A stretch of 64,000 nt of DNA from Kitasatospora sp. MMS16-BH015 (GCF_002943525.1 NZ_CP025394.1:5084001-5148000), one strand, 5' to 3'; numbered from the stretch's first letter, positions 33,225 to 42,690 are shown. Notes: a model not told the origin generated them from the letters alone. Numbers and translations: made by a program.

Positions 33225-35711
33225 TCAGCCCCCGTTCGTCATCCGCCGCCCCATCACTCGTGAGACGACCTCCAGCAGCAAGCCTGCCACCACCGCGATG
33301 CCCACACCCGTCCATGGATCACGTGTGCCGTCCAGCGAGAGCTGGAAGAAGTTCGACAGCCAGGGCACCAGCAGGACGAGTGCGAACGCTCCCCCCATCG
33401 TGCCGATCAGGGCCAGCCGCCACCAGGTGTACGGGCGGGCCACGATCGCCAGCACCCAGATGGCGACCAGGAAGAGGGTCAGGGTGGCCACGCTGGTGTC
33501 GGCCTTGAGGTCGGTCGCGTGGTTGGCGCGGGCCAGCATGTAGGCGGTGAAGGTCGCGGTGCCGGCGATCACCCCGCCGGGGATCGCGAGCCGCAGGACG
33601 CGGCGGACGAAGCCGGTACGGGCCCGTTCGTTGTTGGGGGCCAGGGCCAGGAAGAAGGCCGGGATGCCGATGGTGAGGGAGCTGAGCACGGTGGAGTGCC
33701 GGGGCAGGAACGGGTACGGCACGTGGGTGAAGACCACCAGCAGGGCCAACAAGACCGAATAGACCGTTTTGACCAGGAAGAGCCGCGCGACCCGTTCGAT
33801 GTTGCCGATCACCCGGCGGCCCTCGGCCACCACCGAGGGGAGGGTGGCGAAGCTGTCGTTCAGCAGGACGATCTGGGCCACCGCCCGGGTGGCCTCGCTG
33901 CCGGAGCCCATCGCCACGCCGATGTCGGCGTCCTTGAGCGCCAGCACGTCGTTGACGCCGTCGCCGGTCATCGCCACGGTGTGCGCCCGGGACTGCAGGG
34001 CCCCGACCAGGTCGCGCTTCTGCTGGGGCGTCACCCGGCCGAAGACGGTGGTGCGGTCGGCGGTCTCGGCCAGCTCCTCGGGGGTGGTGGGGAGGGTGCG
34101 GGCGTCCAGCGGGTGGTCGGCCCCGGGCAGCTCAAGGTGGGCGGCGACGGCGCCGACCGAGACGGCGCTGTCGCCGGAGATGACCTTGACCTCGACCTGC
34201 TGGCTCTCGAAGTAGCGCAGCGTCTCGGCGGCGTCCGAACGCAGCCGCTGACGCAGCACCACCAGGGCCAGCGGGCGGAGCTCGGCGGCCGGGTCGGGGG
34301 CGTCCAGCGGCAGCGGCGAGCGGCCGAGCAGCAGCACCCGCAGGCCCTGCGAGCCGAGCTCGTCCACCTCGGCCAGCGCCGGGTGCCCGGCCGGCAGCAG
34401 CACGTCCGGTGCGCCGAGCAGCCAGCTGGCCTCGCCGCCCTGCGGCTCCAGCAGCTGCACCCCGCTCCACTTGCGGGCGGAGGAGAAGGGCATCGCCTCC
34501 AGCACCCGCCAGCCGCCCTCCTGCTCGCCGCCGTAGGCGTCGAGCACGGCCTGCATGCTGGGGTTGGGCCGGGCGTCGGCCCGGCCCATCGCGCCGAGCG
34601 CCTGGCCGAGCACCGCGCGGTCGGTGAGCAGGTGGTTGGCCAGCGGCGCGCCAGGCCGCAGCCGCTCCTCGGCGGGGGCCTGCGGCGCGTCCAGCGGGCG
34701 CAGCTCGACCAGGTCCATCCCGCCCTCGGTGAGGGTGCCGGTCTTGTCCAGGCAGACGGTGTCCACCCGGGCCAGGCCCTCGATCGCGGGCAGCTCCTGC
34801 ACCAGGCACTGCTTGCGGCCCAGGCGCACCACGCCGATCGCGAAGGCGACCGAGGTGAGCAGCACCAGGCCCTCCGGCACCATCGGCACGATGCCGGCCA
34901 CCATCCGGCGCACCGCCTCGCGCCAGTCGTGCTTCTCCACAGCCAGCTGGCTGACGATCAGGCCGATCGCGGTGGGCACCAGCAGGTAGGTGATGAACTT
35001 CAGGATCGAGTCGATGCCGCTGCGCAGCTCCGACTTGACCAGGGTGAACCGGCTGGCCTCCTCGGCCAGCTGCGCCGCGTACGCCTGGCGGCCGACCTTG
35101 GTGGCGGTGAACGCGCCGGCCCCGGCCACCACGAAGCTGCCGGACATCACCTCGTCGCCGGGGCGCTTGAGCACCGGGTCGGGCTCGCCGGTGAGCAGTG
35201 ACTCGTCGATCTCCAGACCGTCGGCCTCGGTGACCAGGCCGTCCACGATCACCTTGTCGCCGATGCCGAGCAGCACGGTGTCGTCGAGCACGATCTCGCC
35301 GACCGAGACCTGCTGCGCGGTGCCGTCCCGCCGCACCTGGGGCTTGGCCTCGCCGATCAGGGCCAGGCTGTCCAGGGTCTTCTTGGCCCTTAGCTCCTGG
35401 ATGATGCCGATCGCGGTGTTGGCCACGATCACCAGGCCGAACAGGCCGTCCTGGATCGGGCCGACCACCAGGATGATCGCGAACATCACGCCGATGATCG
35501 CGTTGAACCTGGTGAAGACGTTGGCCCGGACGATCTCCCGCAGCGAGCGGCTGGAGCGCACCGGCACGTCGTTGACCTGGCCGTTCGCGATCCGCTCGGC
35601 CACCTGGGCAGTACTGAGCCCGGCGCGCCGGTCGGGCCCGAGGCCGCTGGAGTGCGCGCCCGGGGCGGGGCCGCTGCCGTGGTCGGTGGTGTCTTCCGCG
35701 GGATGCGTCAT
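33225..35711 (-). CDS. ctpE: P-type cation-transporting ATPase, CtpE-like
   Basis: An 828-residue P-type ATPase. The phosphorylation motif is CLDKTGTLTEG, the actuator motif is DESLLTGEPDP, the hinge is MTGDGVNDVLALKDADIGVAMG, and VPMVPEGLVLLTS marks the M4 ion site. N-terminal NVFTRFNAIIGVMF and VANTAIGIIQELRAKKTLDSLALI match mycobacterial CtpE, reported as a calcium transporter, more closely than other classes that I can recall. About ten membrane helices are expected. The ATG at 35711 is the only good start. Downstream, a small membrane protein gene follows within 4 bp. Confidence 0.9.
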   Translation of the reverse strand: MTHPAEDTTDHGSGPAPGAHSSGLGPDRRAGLSTAQVAERIANGQVNDVPVRSSRSLREIVRANVFTRFNAIIGVMFAIILVVGPIQDGLFGLVIVANTAIGIIQELRAKKTLDSLALIGEAKPQVRRDGTAQQVSVGEIVLDDTVLLGIGDKVIVDGLVTEADGLEIDESLLTGEPDPVLKRPGDEVMSGSFVVAGAGAFTATKVGRQAYAAQLAEEASRFTLVKSELRSGIDSILKFITYLLVPTAIGLIVSQLAVEKHDWREAVRRMVAGIVPMVPEGLVLLTSVAFAIGVVRLGRKQCLVQELPAIEGLARVDTVCLDKTGTLTEGGMDLVELRPLDAPQAPAEERLRPGAPLANHLLTDRAVLGQALGAMGRADARPNPSMQAVLDAYGGEQEGGWRVLEAMPFSSARKWSGVQLLEPQGGEASWLLGAPDVLLPAGHPALAEVDELGSQGLRVLLLGRSPLPLDAPDPAAELRPLALVVLRQRLRSDAAETLRYFESQQVEVKVISGDSAVSVGAVAAHLELPGADHPLDARTLPTTPEELAETADRTTVFGRVTPQQKRDLVGALQSRAHTVAMTGDGVNDVLALKDADIGVAMGSGSEATRAVAQIVLLNDSFATLPSVVAEGRRVIGNIERVARLFLVKTVYSVLLALLVVFTHVPYPFLPRHSTVLSSLTIGIPAFFLALAPNNERARTGFVRRVLRLAIPGGVIAGTATFTAYMLARANHATDLKADTSVATLTLFLVAIWVLAIVARPYTWWRLALIGTMGGAFALVLLVPWLSNFFQLSLDGTRDPWTGVGIAVVAGLLLEVVSRVMGRRMTNGG

Positions 35712-35808
35712 GAGACCGACTCTAGGTGGGTGATTTGTCCGTTGCGCCCTCCCGTGGGGCGATTCGGGCCAACCGAGTGGCGGGGCCCGCCCGGGGTGCT
35801 CCGGCCGG

Positions 35809-36579
35809 TCAGGCGGGCTTGCGGGCCTCGATCAGGAAGCGGGAGGAGTGCGCGACGAACGGGCCCTCGGCCCGGATCCGCGCGTCCAGTGCGCGCAGCC
35901 GCTCGCGGTACTGCTCCACGGTGAAGCCCGGCACCATCCAGATCACCTTGCGGAGGAAGTAGACCACCGCGCCGATGTCGCGGAACTCGGTGCGCAGCGA
36001 CTCGAAGCGCAGGTCCGTCACCTCGAGGCCGGCGGCCTGTGCGGCGGCCCGGTCCGTCTCGGGGTGGCGGGCCCGGCGGACCTGCTCGGGCTGCGGGCCG
36101 AGGAAGTACTCGACCAGCTCGAAGACGCTGGAGTGGCCCACGTGCTGGGCGAAGTAGCTGCCGCCGGGGGCCAGCACCCGGGCGATCTCCTCCCACCAGA
36201 CGGTGGCCGGGTGACGGCTGGTCACCAGGTCGAAGGCGGCGTCGGCGAAGGGCAGCGGCGGCTCGTCCGGGTCGGCCACCACCACGGCGCCCAGCGGGTG
36301 CAGCAGGCGGGTGGCCTTGGCGATGTTGGGCGGCCAGGACTCGGTGGCCACCGTCAGCTTTGCCAGCGCCCCGGCGCCGGCCAGCACCTCGCCGCCGCCG
36401 GTCTGGACGTCCAGCGCGGCGGAGGCGGTGGCCAGCCGGCCACCGAGCAGCCGCTGGTAGCCCCAGGACGGGCGCTGCTCGGTGGCCCGGCCGTCCAGCC
36501 AGCTGAAGTCCCAGCCGTCGACGGAGACGCTGTCGGCCTCGGCGACGAGGTCCTCGAAGGTGCGATCGCTGTGGTCCAT
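35809..36579 (-). CDS. Class I SAM-dependent methyltransferase
   Basis: A 256-residue Rossmann-like methyltransferase. The SAM-binding motif I is ALDVQTGGGEVL, followed by ATESWPPNIAKATRLL. VVADPDEPPLPFADAAFDLVTSRHP covers motifs II-III, and EIARVLAPGGSYFAQHVG is the post-motif. The glycine motif is VQTGGGE rather than the commoner D-x-G-x-G-x-G but is still consistent. The substrate is unknown. The ATG at 36579 begins MDHSDRTFEDLVAEAD. It lies upstream of the CtpE-like gene on the same strand, with 97 bp between. Confidence 0.87.
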   Translation of the reverse strand: MDHSDRTFEDLVAEADSVSVDGWDFSWLDGRATEQRPSWGYQRLLGGRLATASAALDVQTGGGEVLAGAGALAKLTVATESWPPNIAKATRLLHPLGAVVVADPDEPPLPFADAAFDLVTSRHPATVWWEEIARVLAPGGSYFAQHVGHSSVFELVEYFLGPQPEQVRRARHPETDRAAAQAAGLEVTDLRFESLRTEFRDIGAVVYFLRKVIWMVPGFTVEQYRERLRALDARIRAEGPFVAHSSRFLIEARKPA

Positions 36580-36657
36580 GGGGCCATCGTCGCGGAGTGC
36601 CGCCGTGCGGTTCCACCGATTTACGGGTGAAACGCCCGGAAGGGGGCGAAACGGACC

Positions 36658-36939
36658 TCAGTCGGCGGTGGGGGCGGCCTGCGGGCCGGCGGCGCCGGCT
36701 GCCTCGCTGCGCCGGATGGCGGCCTGGCGGGCGCGGCAGTACCAGAGGCCGATCAGGCCGAGGCCGGCGCCGGAGAGGCAGATCCACGGCCAGTAGTGGT
36801 GGCCACCCGCGCTCAGGCTGTCGTCGAAGGGCAGCAGGGCGAGGAAGGCTAGGAACCAGAGCACCGTGCCGCCGCCGACGATCGCGACGTCGTTCACCTC
36901 GTAGGGCGGCGGGGAGGGGTGCAGCGGGGTCTTGGCCAT
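36658..36939 (-). CDS. DUF2530 family membrane protein
   Basis: A 93-residue protein with two hydrophobic helices (VAIVGGGTVLWFLAFLALLPF and YWPWICLSGAGLGLIGLWYC) and a basic RARQAAIRR after the second. This fits the actinobacterial DUF2530 family of unknown function. The ATG at 36939 gives MAKTPLHPSPPPYEVND. It is divergent from the purine permease gene, across a 244-bp region. Confidence 0.88.
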   Translation of the reverse strand: MAKTPLHPSPPPYEVNDVAIVGGGTVLWFLAFLALLPFDDSLSAGGHHYWPWICLSGAGLGLIGLWYCRARQAAIRRSEAAGAAGPQAAPTAD

Positions 36940-37032
36940 GGGGCATAGCGTACGGGGCCGGTGGGGCCCGGGTGGAGAGGCGGCGGCGACGTCCTGGCGG
37001 AGACCGACCGGGAGTGACCGTAAGTGGCGTGT

Positions 37033-37046
37033 TCTACGCGCGAAGA
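37033..37046. promoter_or_regulatory. Candidate palindromic operator upstream of purine permease
   Basis: TCTACGCGCGAAGA is symmetric except for one base pair and lies 137 bp upstream of the NCS2 permease start in a region divergent from the DUF2530 gene. Similar CTACGCGCG palindromes occur before actinomycete purine genes in my recollection, but I cannot name the regulator. Confidence 0.35.
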
Positions 37047-37183
37047 TGGCGCGTGCACGACCGAGGAATCCATACTTGAGACTCCGGTGAGCCTCCCCAG
37101 AGCCTGACCGCTCCCGGCTCCGCCCGGCTCACCGTCGCTCCGGGCGATTCCTCCTCTCCCCCCCCACTCGACGAGGACGTCCG

Positions 37184-38641
37184 ATGTCTCCGCAGGCCCA
37201 GCCGACCACCACGTCGCCCGAGCCCTCCCAGACCACGCCGCCCGGCGGCGTGCTGGACCGTTACTTCCGGATCTCCGAGCGCGGCTCCACGCTCGGCCGC
37301 GAGATCCGCGGTGGCACGGCCACCTTCTTCACCATGGCCTACATCCTGGTGCTGAACCCGATCATCCTGGCCAGCGCCGTGGACGTGCACGGCGCCCACC
37401 TCAGCAGCGCCCAGCTGGTCACCGCCACCGCGCTCACCGCCGGGCTCACCACCCTGCTGATGGGCGTGATCGGCAACGTGCCGATCGGCCTGGCGGCCGG
37501 CCTCGGGGTCAACACCATCGTCGCCCTCCAGCTCGCCCCCAAGATGAGCTGGCCGGACGCGATGGGCATGGTGGTGCTGGCCGGCTTCGCGATCATGCTG
37601 CTGGTCGCCACCGGGCTGCGCGAGCGGGTGATGAACGCGGTGCCGCTCGGCCTGCGCAAGGCCATCGCGATCGGCATCGGCCTGTTCATCGCGCTGGTCG
37701 GCCTGGTCGACTCCGGCTTCGTCACCCGGATGCCGGACGCCGCCCACACCACCGTGCCGGTGCAGCTCGGCGGCACCGGGCACCTGGTCGGCTGGCCGGT
37801 GCTGGTCTTCATCCTCGGGCTGCTGCTCACCCTGGTGCTGGTCATCCGCAAGGTGCCGGGCGCGATCCTGATCAGCATTGCGGCGATGACCGCCTTCGCG
37901 GTGCTGCTCGACCAGGCCGCCACCATCGCGCCGAGCGCCTGGGGCCTGACCGTGCCGGTCTGGCCGGGCAACCCGGTGGCCGCGCCGGACTTCGGGCTGG
38001 TCGGTCAGGTGAGCCTGTTCGGCGGGTTCCACCACGTCGGGCTGGTGACCGGCGTGCTCTTCGTCTTCACCGTGCTGATGTCCTGCTTCTTCGACGCGAT
38101 GGGCACCATCCTCGGCGTGGCCGACGAGGCGCACCTGCTGGACGAGAAGGGCGACCTGCCGGGCATCAACAAGATCCTGATGGTGGACGGCATCGCCACC
38201 GCCGCGGGCGGCGCCACCTCCTCCTCGGCCAACACCTGCTTCGTCGAGTCCACCGCCGGCGTCGGCGAGGGCGCCCGCACCGGCTTCGCCTCGATCGTCA
38301 CCGGCGGCCTCTTCCTGCTGGCCCTCTTCTTCACCCCGCTGGCCACCATGGTCCCGGCCCAGGCCGCCACCCCGGCCCTGGTCACGGTCGGCTTCCTGAT
38401 CCTGGCCAACTCGATCCGCGAGATCGACTGGAACGACTACACGATCGCCGTCCCGGCCTTCCTGACGATGATCATGATGCCGTTCACCTACTCCATCACC
38501 AACGGCATCGGCTTCGGCTTCATCGCCTTCTGCGTCCTGCGCATCGCCGCCGGCCGCTTCCGCGAGGTCCCGGTCGCGATGTACGCGGTCGCCGCCGTCT
38601 TCGCCTTCTACTACGCGATGCCGGCCCTCGGCCTGAGCTGA
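37184..38641 (+). CDS. NCS2 family purine permease (AzgA-like, adenine/guanine/hypoxanthine)
   Basis: A 485-residue proton symporter with about 13 hydrophobic segments. The AzgA-like subgroup is indicated by GGTATFFTMAYILVLNPIIL near the N-terminus, GLAAGLGVNTIVALQ, and SCFFDAMGTILGVADEAHLLD followed by GGATSSSANTCFVESTAGVGEGARTG, which form the nucleobase site. The length fits the family. The ATG at 37184 follows GACGAGGACG. A terminator at 38657-38690 closes the gene. Confidence 0.93.
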   Translation: MSPQAQPTTTSPEPSQTTPPGGVLDRYFRISERGSTLGREIRGGTATFFTMAYILVLNPIILASAVDVHGAHLSSAQLVTATALTAGLTTLLMGVIGNVPIGLAAGLGVNTIVALQLAPKMSWPDAMGMVVLAGFAIMLLVATGLRERVMNAVPLGLRKAIAIGIGLFIALVGLVDSGFVTRMPDAAHTTVPVQLGGTGHLVGWPVLVFILGLLLTLVLVIRKVPGAILISIAAMTAFAVLLDQAATIAPSAWGLTVPVWPGNPVAAPDFGLVGQVSLFGGFHHVGLVTGVLFVFTVLMSCFFDAMGTILGVADEAHLLDEKGDLPGINKILMVDGIATAAGGATSSSANTCFVESTAGVGEGARTGFASIVTGGLFLLALFFTPLATMVPAQAATPALVTVGFLILANSIREIDWNDYTIAVPAFLTMIMMPFTYSITNGIGFGFIAFCVLRIAAGRFREVPVAMYAVAAVFAFYYAMPALGLS

Positions 38642-38656
38642 CCCGGCCCTCGATCG

Positions 38657-38690
38657 GACGGCCCCGCACTCGCCGGAGTGCGGGGCCGTC
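38657..38690. terminator. Bidirectional terminator
   Basis: A perfect 15-bp inverted repeat (38657-38671 with 38676-38690) with GCCG loop between the convergent purine permease and lipoprotein genes. Its end overlaps the stop codon of the lipoprotein gene. Confidence 0.9.
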
Positions 38691-39153
38691 ACTGCTCGAT
38701 CCTCATGTTCCACCGCACGGTGGCCTCCGCGTCGACGCTGACGCTGATGTCCTTGGGGGAGCCGAGGTGGAAATTGTTCCTCACCGGAGTGACTGCCCCG
38801 ATGGTGCAGGGGATGGTGGTCGTGGAGACCGGCTCCATGTGCAGGACGAGGGATCCGCCGGTGCAGAGGATGGTCACCAGGAGGTCGCCCTTGCCGACGC
38901 TGATCGAAGCCACCGTGGTGCCTCCGGTCCGGAGCGGTACGGATGCCAGGGTGGTGGTGCCGGACTCCGCCGGAGGGAGGGGCGGCAAATCGAGCGGGGT
39001 CGGTGTCGTGGCGGAGGGCGAGGCGGGTGAGGCCGGCAGTGGAGCTGCGGTGCCGGTGGCTGTCGGGGCGACTGACGAACAGCCGGCGACCAGGCCGACG
39101 AGGAGCGCGGTGCCGAGGAGGGCTCCGCTCCGCTGATTCTTCCGTGTTGCCAT
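38689..39153 (-). CDS. Small lipoprotein, unknown function
   Basis: A 154-residue lipoprotein. The signal peptide ends in LVGLVAGC with the lipidated cysteine at 25, followed by a Thr/Ala/Pro-rich linker of about 45 residues. A globular domain of about 90 residues holds two cysteines (LCTGG and IPCTIG) likely to form a disulfide, and is rich in beta-forming residues. It is the third gene after the sigma factor on the same strand, 70 bp downstream of the secreted protein gene. No family recognised. Confidence 0.82.
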   Translation of the reverse strand: MATRKNQRSGALLGTALLVGLVAGCSSVAPTATGTAAPLPASPASPSATTPTPLDLPPLPPAESGTTTLASVPLRTGGTTVASISVGKGDLLVTILCTGGSLVLHMEPVSTTTIPCTIGAVTPVRNNFHLGSPKDISVSVDAEATVRWNMRIEQ

Positions 39154-39223
39154 GGCTGTCCGTTCTGAGCTGAGGTCGGCCGCCGCGGGGCGGCGGCCGA
39201 CGGTGTCATGCGATCCGGGCCGG

Positions 39224-39757
39224 TCAGTTGCTCCAGGTGTTCCAGCCGACGTACCAGGGGCTGAAGGCAGTCAGCCCGGTGGCAGTCGAGGAGCAGTCCT
39301 CTCGGTTGACGTGGTAGGTGCCGTAGGTCTGGAGTCGCCAGACCCCGTAGGTGGCGTAAGCGGTGCGCCCGGGGCTGGTGGTGACCGTGGTGGAGTTGCC
39401 GAGGCTGGCGGTGAGGGAGGCACTGAGGCTGACGCCGGTGCTGGCGGAGGCGCGGGCGAGCACGATCCCCGCATCGGCCGAGACACTGGCATTGATCGTC
39501 ATGCCGACGGTGCCGCTGATCTGAGCCGAGAAGGTCGATGTGGCGTCGTGGGACGTGCCGTTGTAGTTGGCCTGCGTGGGGCCGACTCCGAACAGGGTCC
39601 GGCCTTGGTTGCTGATGCCGTCGTACCACGCCTCGTAGTTGCAGTGGTTGACGTTCGGGCCCGGGACGGCGCTGCCGGCGGCAATCGCTGTCGGCGCCGA
39701 CAGGAAGGTGGCTGCTGCCGAGGCAGTTGCCACGATCAGTACGGCCTTGCGTCGCAT
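39224..39757 (-). CDS. Secreted protein of unknown family
   Basis: A 177-residue protein with a Sec signal (MRRKAVLIVATASAAATFLSA) and a probable cut after AIA near residue 27. The mature part is Ser/Thr-rich with alternating polar and small residues (GMTINASVSADAGIVLARAS, GVSLSASLTASLGNSTTVT), suggesting beta structure. Aromatics cluster at the end (FSPWYVGWNTWSN), and cysteines in NHCNYEAWYD and REDCSST could form one disulfide. The ATG at 39757 has GAGGAG seven bases upstream. It sits between a sigma factor and a lipoprotein gene. Function unknown. Confidence 0.8.
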   Translation of the reverse strand: MRRKAVLIVATASAAATFLSAPTAIAAGSAVPGPNVNHCNYEAWYDGISNQGRTLFGVGPTQANYNGTSHDATSTFSAQISGTVGMTINASVSADAGIVLARASASTGVSLSASLTASLGNSTTVTTSPGRTAYATYGVWRLQTYGTYHVNREDCSSTATGLTAFSPWYVGWNTWSN

Positions 39758-39897
39758 GAAGTGCTCCTCGTGACGGTGACGGGTAGCGGTGCCGGTGCCA
39801 GGGCCCTTGGCGGTCGGCGTTGCTACGGGTGCTCTGTAGACGCAGGACGAAGTCGTTCGTATGACAGGGAGAGCAAGATCTTCTTCCGTGCGATCGG

Positions 39898-40410
39898 TCA
39901 TGACGGCCGGCGTAGGCGGGCGATGCCGCGGGCTCGAAGCCGTGCAATGGTGCCGCGGTGGACTCCGAGGCGTAGTGCCGCCTCGTCGAGGGTGTAGCCG
40001 TCGACATCGACGAGGGCGACGGCTCGGGCCTGGCCGTCCGTCAGCGTGCGGAGGATCCGGAGTGTCTCCAGTTCGGCCTCGCGGCGTTCGATCGGGCGGT
40101 GTGACGGGGTCTCGGCCACTGCCAGGGGAGCTTCGTGGCGTTCGCGCCGGTGACCGTCGTACGCGGTGGTGATGACCGAGCGGAGCGCGTAGGCGAGGGG
40201 ATTGGGGTGTTCCAGCAGGTCGAGTCTCCTGCGGAGGAGCTTCTCGCAGACGGACTGCACGACGTCATGGGCGTTTGCCGGGGCGTACCAGGACGCCTGG
40301 CGGTGGAGTTCCGGAAGCATGGCGCAGATCAGGGCGTCCGCTCTCTGCCGTAAGTGGTCTCCGTCTTCCGGTTCGATGCTCGTGGATGTCGGCTGAGTGG
40401 AAAGTGGCAA
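39898..40410 (-). CDS. Sigma-70 family (ECF-like) RNA polymerase sigma factor
   Basis: A 170-residue sigma factor with only regions 2 and 4. Region 2 is seen in HDVVQSVCEKLLRRRLDLLEHPNPLAYALRSVITTAYDGHRR. Region 4, with its helix-turn-helix, is in LTDGQARAVALVDVDGYTLDEAALRLGVHRGTIARLRARG. The TTG at 40410 is chosen because AAGGGGGGA lies six bases upstream; an ATG at 40479 would add 23 residues. No anti-sigma gene is adjacent. Two exported proteins follow on the same strand and a PAS/PP2C/HATPase regulator is divergent, suggesting a local signalling module. Confidence 0.85.
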   Translation of the reverse strand: MPLSTQPTSTSIEPEDGDHLRQRADALICAMLPELHRQASWYAPANAHDVVQSVCEKLLRRRLDLLEHPNPLAYALRSVITTAYDGHRRERHEAPLAVAETPSHRPIERREAELETLRILRTLTDGQARAVALVDVDGYTLDEAALRLGVHRGTIARLRARGIARLRRPS

Positions 40411-40803
40411 GGCTGTCCCCCCTTGTCGGTGCCGGGCCTCGTGGCCGAGCCTTCGGCGCGGTGCTTCTGCGATGCCCAAGCGACAGAACCATCAGAGTGC
40501 CTTTCTTGACCGTGACTTGAGGAAGAACAGAGCTTCGGCAGGCGAGATCGGATAGTCCTGGTGGAAATCCGTCGAGTAGAGCGGTCAATTCCGACCAGTC
40601 GTGGATGAGTTGTGTAGTCGCCGCTCGGCTTCCACGCATGGACTGCGACGGGGGCTCGTTGGCGTTCGAGCGGTCGAAACTGCACGGTCTGTTGGCATAT
40701 TCAGGCGAGTGGGGGCAGTTGTGGACATACCGGAGTGGGCGGGGGGTCGATGCGGTGGGGTGGGGAGGGAACGGGGCCGGTTCGCGAGGGTGAGGGAGCA
40801 GGC
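40411..40803. other. Divergent intergenic region, sigma factor / phosphatase regulator
   Basis: This 393-bp stretch carries no supported gene and should hold both promoters. Short open frames on either strand lack codon bias. The part near 40500-40620 is relatively AT-rich for this genome, as expected of a promoter zone. Confidence 0.45.
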
Positions 40804-42690
40804 ATGGGCGGTGGCGCGGGCAGAGCGGCCGAGCGGAGGTTCCGGGGGTTGCTGGAGGCGGCGCCGGACGCGATGGTGATCGTGGACGACGCCGGGGTGA
40901 TCACGTTGGTGAACGCGCAGACGGAGGCGCTGTTCGGGTACCGGCGGGAGGAGCTGCTGGGGCGGCCGGTGGAGCTGCTGGTGCCAGGGCGGTTCCGGGG
41001 GCAGCACACCCGGCACCGGGACGGGTATGCCGCCAACCGGCAGGTACGGCCGATGGGGGCGGGGCTGGAGCTGCACGGGCTGCGCAAGGACGGCACCGAG
41101 TTCCCGGTGGAGATCAGCCTGAGCCCGCTGGAGACGGCCGAGGGGATGCTGTACTCGGCGGCCGTACGGGACGTCAGCGACCGCAAGGCGGCCGAGGCGC
41201 GGATCAACGAGCTGGCCGCGCTGGTGGAGTCCTCGCAGGACGCGATCCTGGCCAAGACGCTGGACGGGCGGATCACCTACTGGAACGCCGCCGCACAGTC
41301 GCTGTACGGGTACTCGGCAGCCGAGGCGCTCGGCCGCCACGTGGCGATGCTGGCCTTGCCGGAGCACCACGAGGAGATCACCGTGCTGCTCAAGCGGCTC
41401 GGGGCCGGCGAGCGGGTGGAGCACTTCGAGACCCTGCGGGTCACCCGCAGCGGCGCCCTGGTCGACGTGGACGTGACGCTCTGGCCGACCAGGACGGCCG
41501 ACGGCACCGTGACCGGGGCCTGCGCGATCGTCCGGGACATCGGCGACCGCAAGCGGGCCGAGGCCGAGCTGACCGTGCTGTACGAACAGCAGCGGCACAT
41601 CGCGCTGACCCTCCAGCGCAGCCTGATGGGCACCCCGCCCGCGATCCCCGGCCTGGCCACCGCCAGCCGGTACCTGCCGGCCACCCAGGGGGCGGGGGTG
41701 GGCGGCGACTGGTTCGACCTGATCCCTCTGGGTGCCGGGCGGGTCGGGGTGCTGATCGGAGACGTGATGGGCCGTGGGCTGGAGGCCGCCGCCGTGATGG
41801 GCCAACTCCGTTCGGCCGCACACGCCCTGGCCAAGACCGGGATGGAGCCCCGGCAGCTGATGCAGGCGCTGGACGCGGCCGTCACCGACCTGGAGCTGCC
41901 CGACCAACTGGTCACCTGCTGCTACCTGGTGATCGCCCCTGACACCGGCGAGGTGACCATCTGCTCGGCCGGCCACCTGCCCACCCTGCTGGCCGCGCCC
42001 GGCGAGCCCGTCCGGGTGCTGCCGGCCCCGGTCAGCGCGCCGCTCGGGGTGGGCGGCATCCCGCACCAGCAGCAGCGGACGGCGGTGCCGCCCGGCGCCA
42101 CCCTGCTGCTCTACACCGACGGCCTGGTGGAGACCCCCGGCGGCGACATCGAGGCCGAACTCGACCACCTGGTCGGCGTGGTGGGAAAGGCGTTCGAGGC
42201 CGGGTCGGGCCGGGAAGGGCTGGAGGCGGTGGCTGACCACGTACTGGGCACGCTGCTGCCGGACGCCGAGGGCCACAACGACGACGTCACGCTGCTGCTG
42301 ACCCGGTTGCCCGAGGCACCGCTGGCCACCGTGAGCACCGAACTGCCGGCCCGGGCCTCGGCCGTGGCGGAGGCCCGGGGCTTCCTGGCCGAGGCGTTGA
42401 CCGCCTGGGGCTGCGCCCATCGGGCGGACGACGCCTGCCTGCTGCTCTCGGAGCTGCTCACCAACTCCGTCCGGCACGCCCGGGGGCCGATCGGGCTGCG
42501 CCTGCACCGCACCGCCGACGAGCTCACGGTGGAGATCAGCGACCACAGCCCGGAGCGCCCGCACCCCCGGCTGGCCACCGACGAGGAGGAGTCCGGCCGG
42601 GGTCTGATCATCGTCGACACGCTCGCCGAGAGCTGGGGCGTGCGGCCGAACGGGACCGGGAAGACCACCTGGTTCACCCTGCACTTGTGA
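40804..42690 (+). CDS. PAS-PAS-PP2C (SpoIIE)-HATPase signalling protein
   Basis: A 628-residue regulator. Two PAS sensor domains start near residues 13 (LLEAAPDAMVIVDDAG) and 138 (ALVESSQDAILAKTLDG). A SpoIIE-type PP2C phosphatase follows at ~290-490 (GVGGDWFDLIPLG, LIGDVMGRGLEAAAVMGQLR, GHNDDVTLLLTRL). An RsbW-like HATPase lies at ~510-628 (LLLSELLTNSVRHA, GRGLIIVDTLAESWG). Such fusions act in anti-sigma/anti-anti-sigma partner switching, with the HATPase phosphorylating and the PP2C dephosphorylating an antagonist. The ATG at 40804 follows GGGAG at 40794-40798. It is divergent from the sigma factor gene. Confidence 0.9.
   Translation: MGGGAGRAAERRFRGLLEAAPDAMVIVDDAGVITLVNAQTEALFGYRREELLGRPVELLVPGRFRGQHTRHRDGYAANRQVRPMGAGLELHGLRKDGTEFPVEISLSPLETAEGMLYSAAVRDVSDRKAAEARINELAALVESSQDAILAKTLDGRITYWNAAAQSLYGYSAAEALGRHVAMLALPEHHEEITVLLKRLGAGERVEHFETLRVTRSGALVDVDVTLWPTRTADGTVTGACAIVRDIGDRKRAEAELTVLYEQQRHIALTLQRSLMGTPPAIPGLATASRYLPATQGAGVGGDWFDLIPLGAGRVGVLIGDVMGRGLEAAAVMGQLRSAAHALAKTGMEPRQLMQALDAAVTDLELPDQLVTCCYLVIAPDTGEVTICSAGHLPTLLAAPGEPVRVLPAPVSAPLGVGGIPHQQQRTAVPPGATLLLYTDGLVETPGGDIEAELDHLVGVVGKAFEAGSGREGLEAVADHVLGTLLPDAEGHNDDVTLLLTRLPEAPLATVSTELPARASAVAEARGFLAEALTAWGCAHRADDACLLLSELLTNSVRHARGPIGLRLHRTADELTVEISDHSPERPHPRLATDEEESGRGLIIVDTLAESWGVRPNGTGKTTWFTLHL

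Noticed and set aside
32951..33508. Plus-strand frame opposite the small membrane protein and P-type ATPase end
   Set aside because: Antisense shadow; composition and lack of a start signal do not support it.
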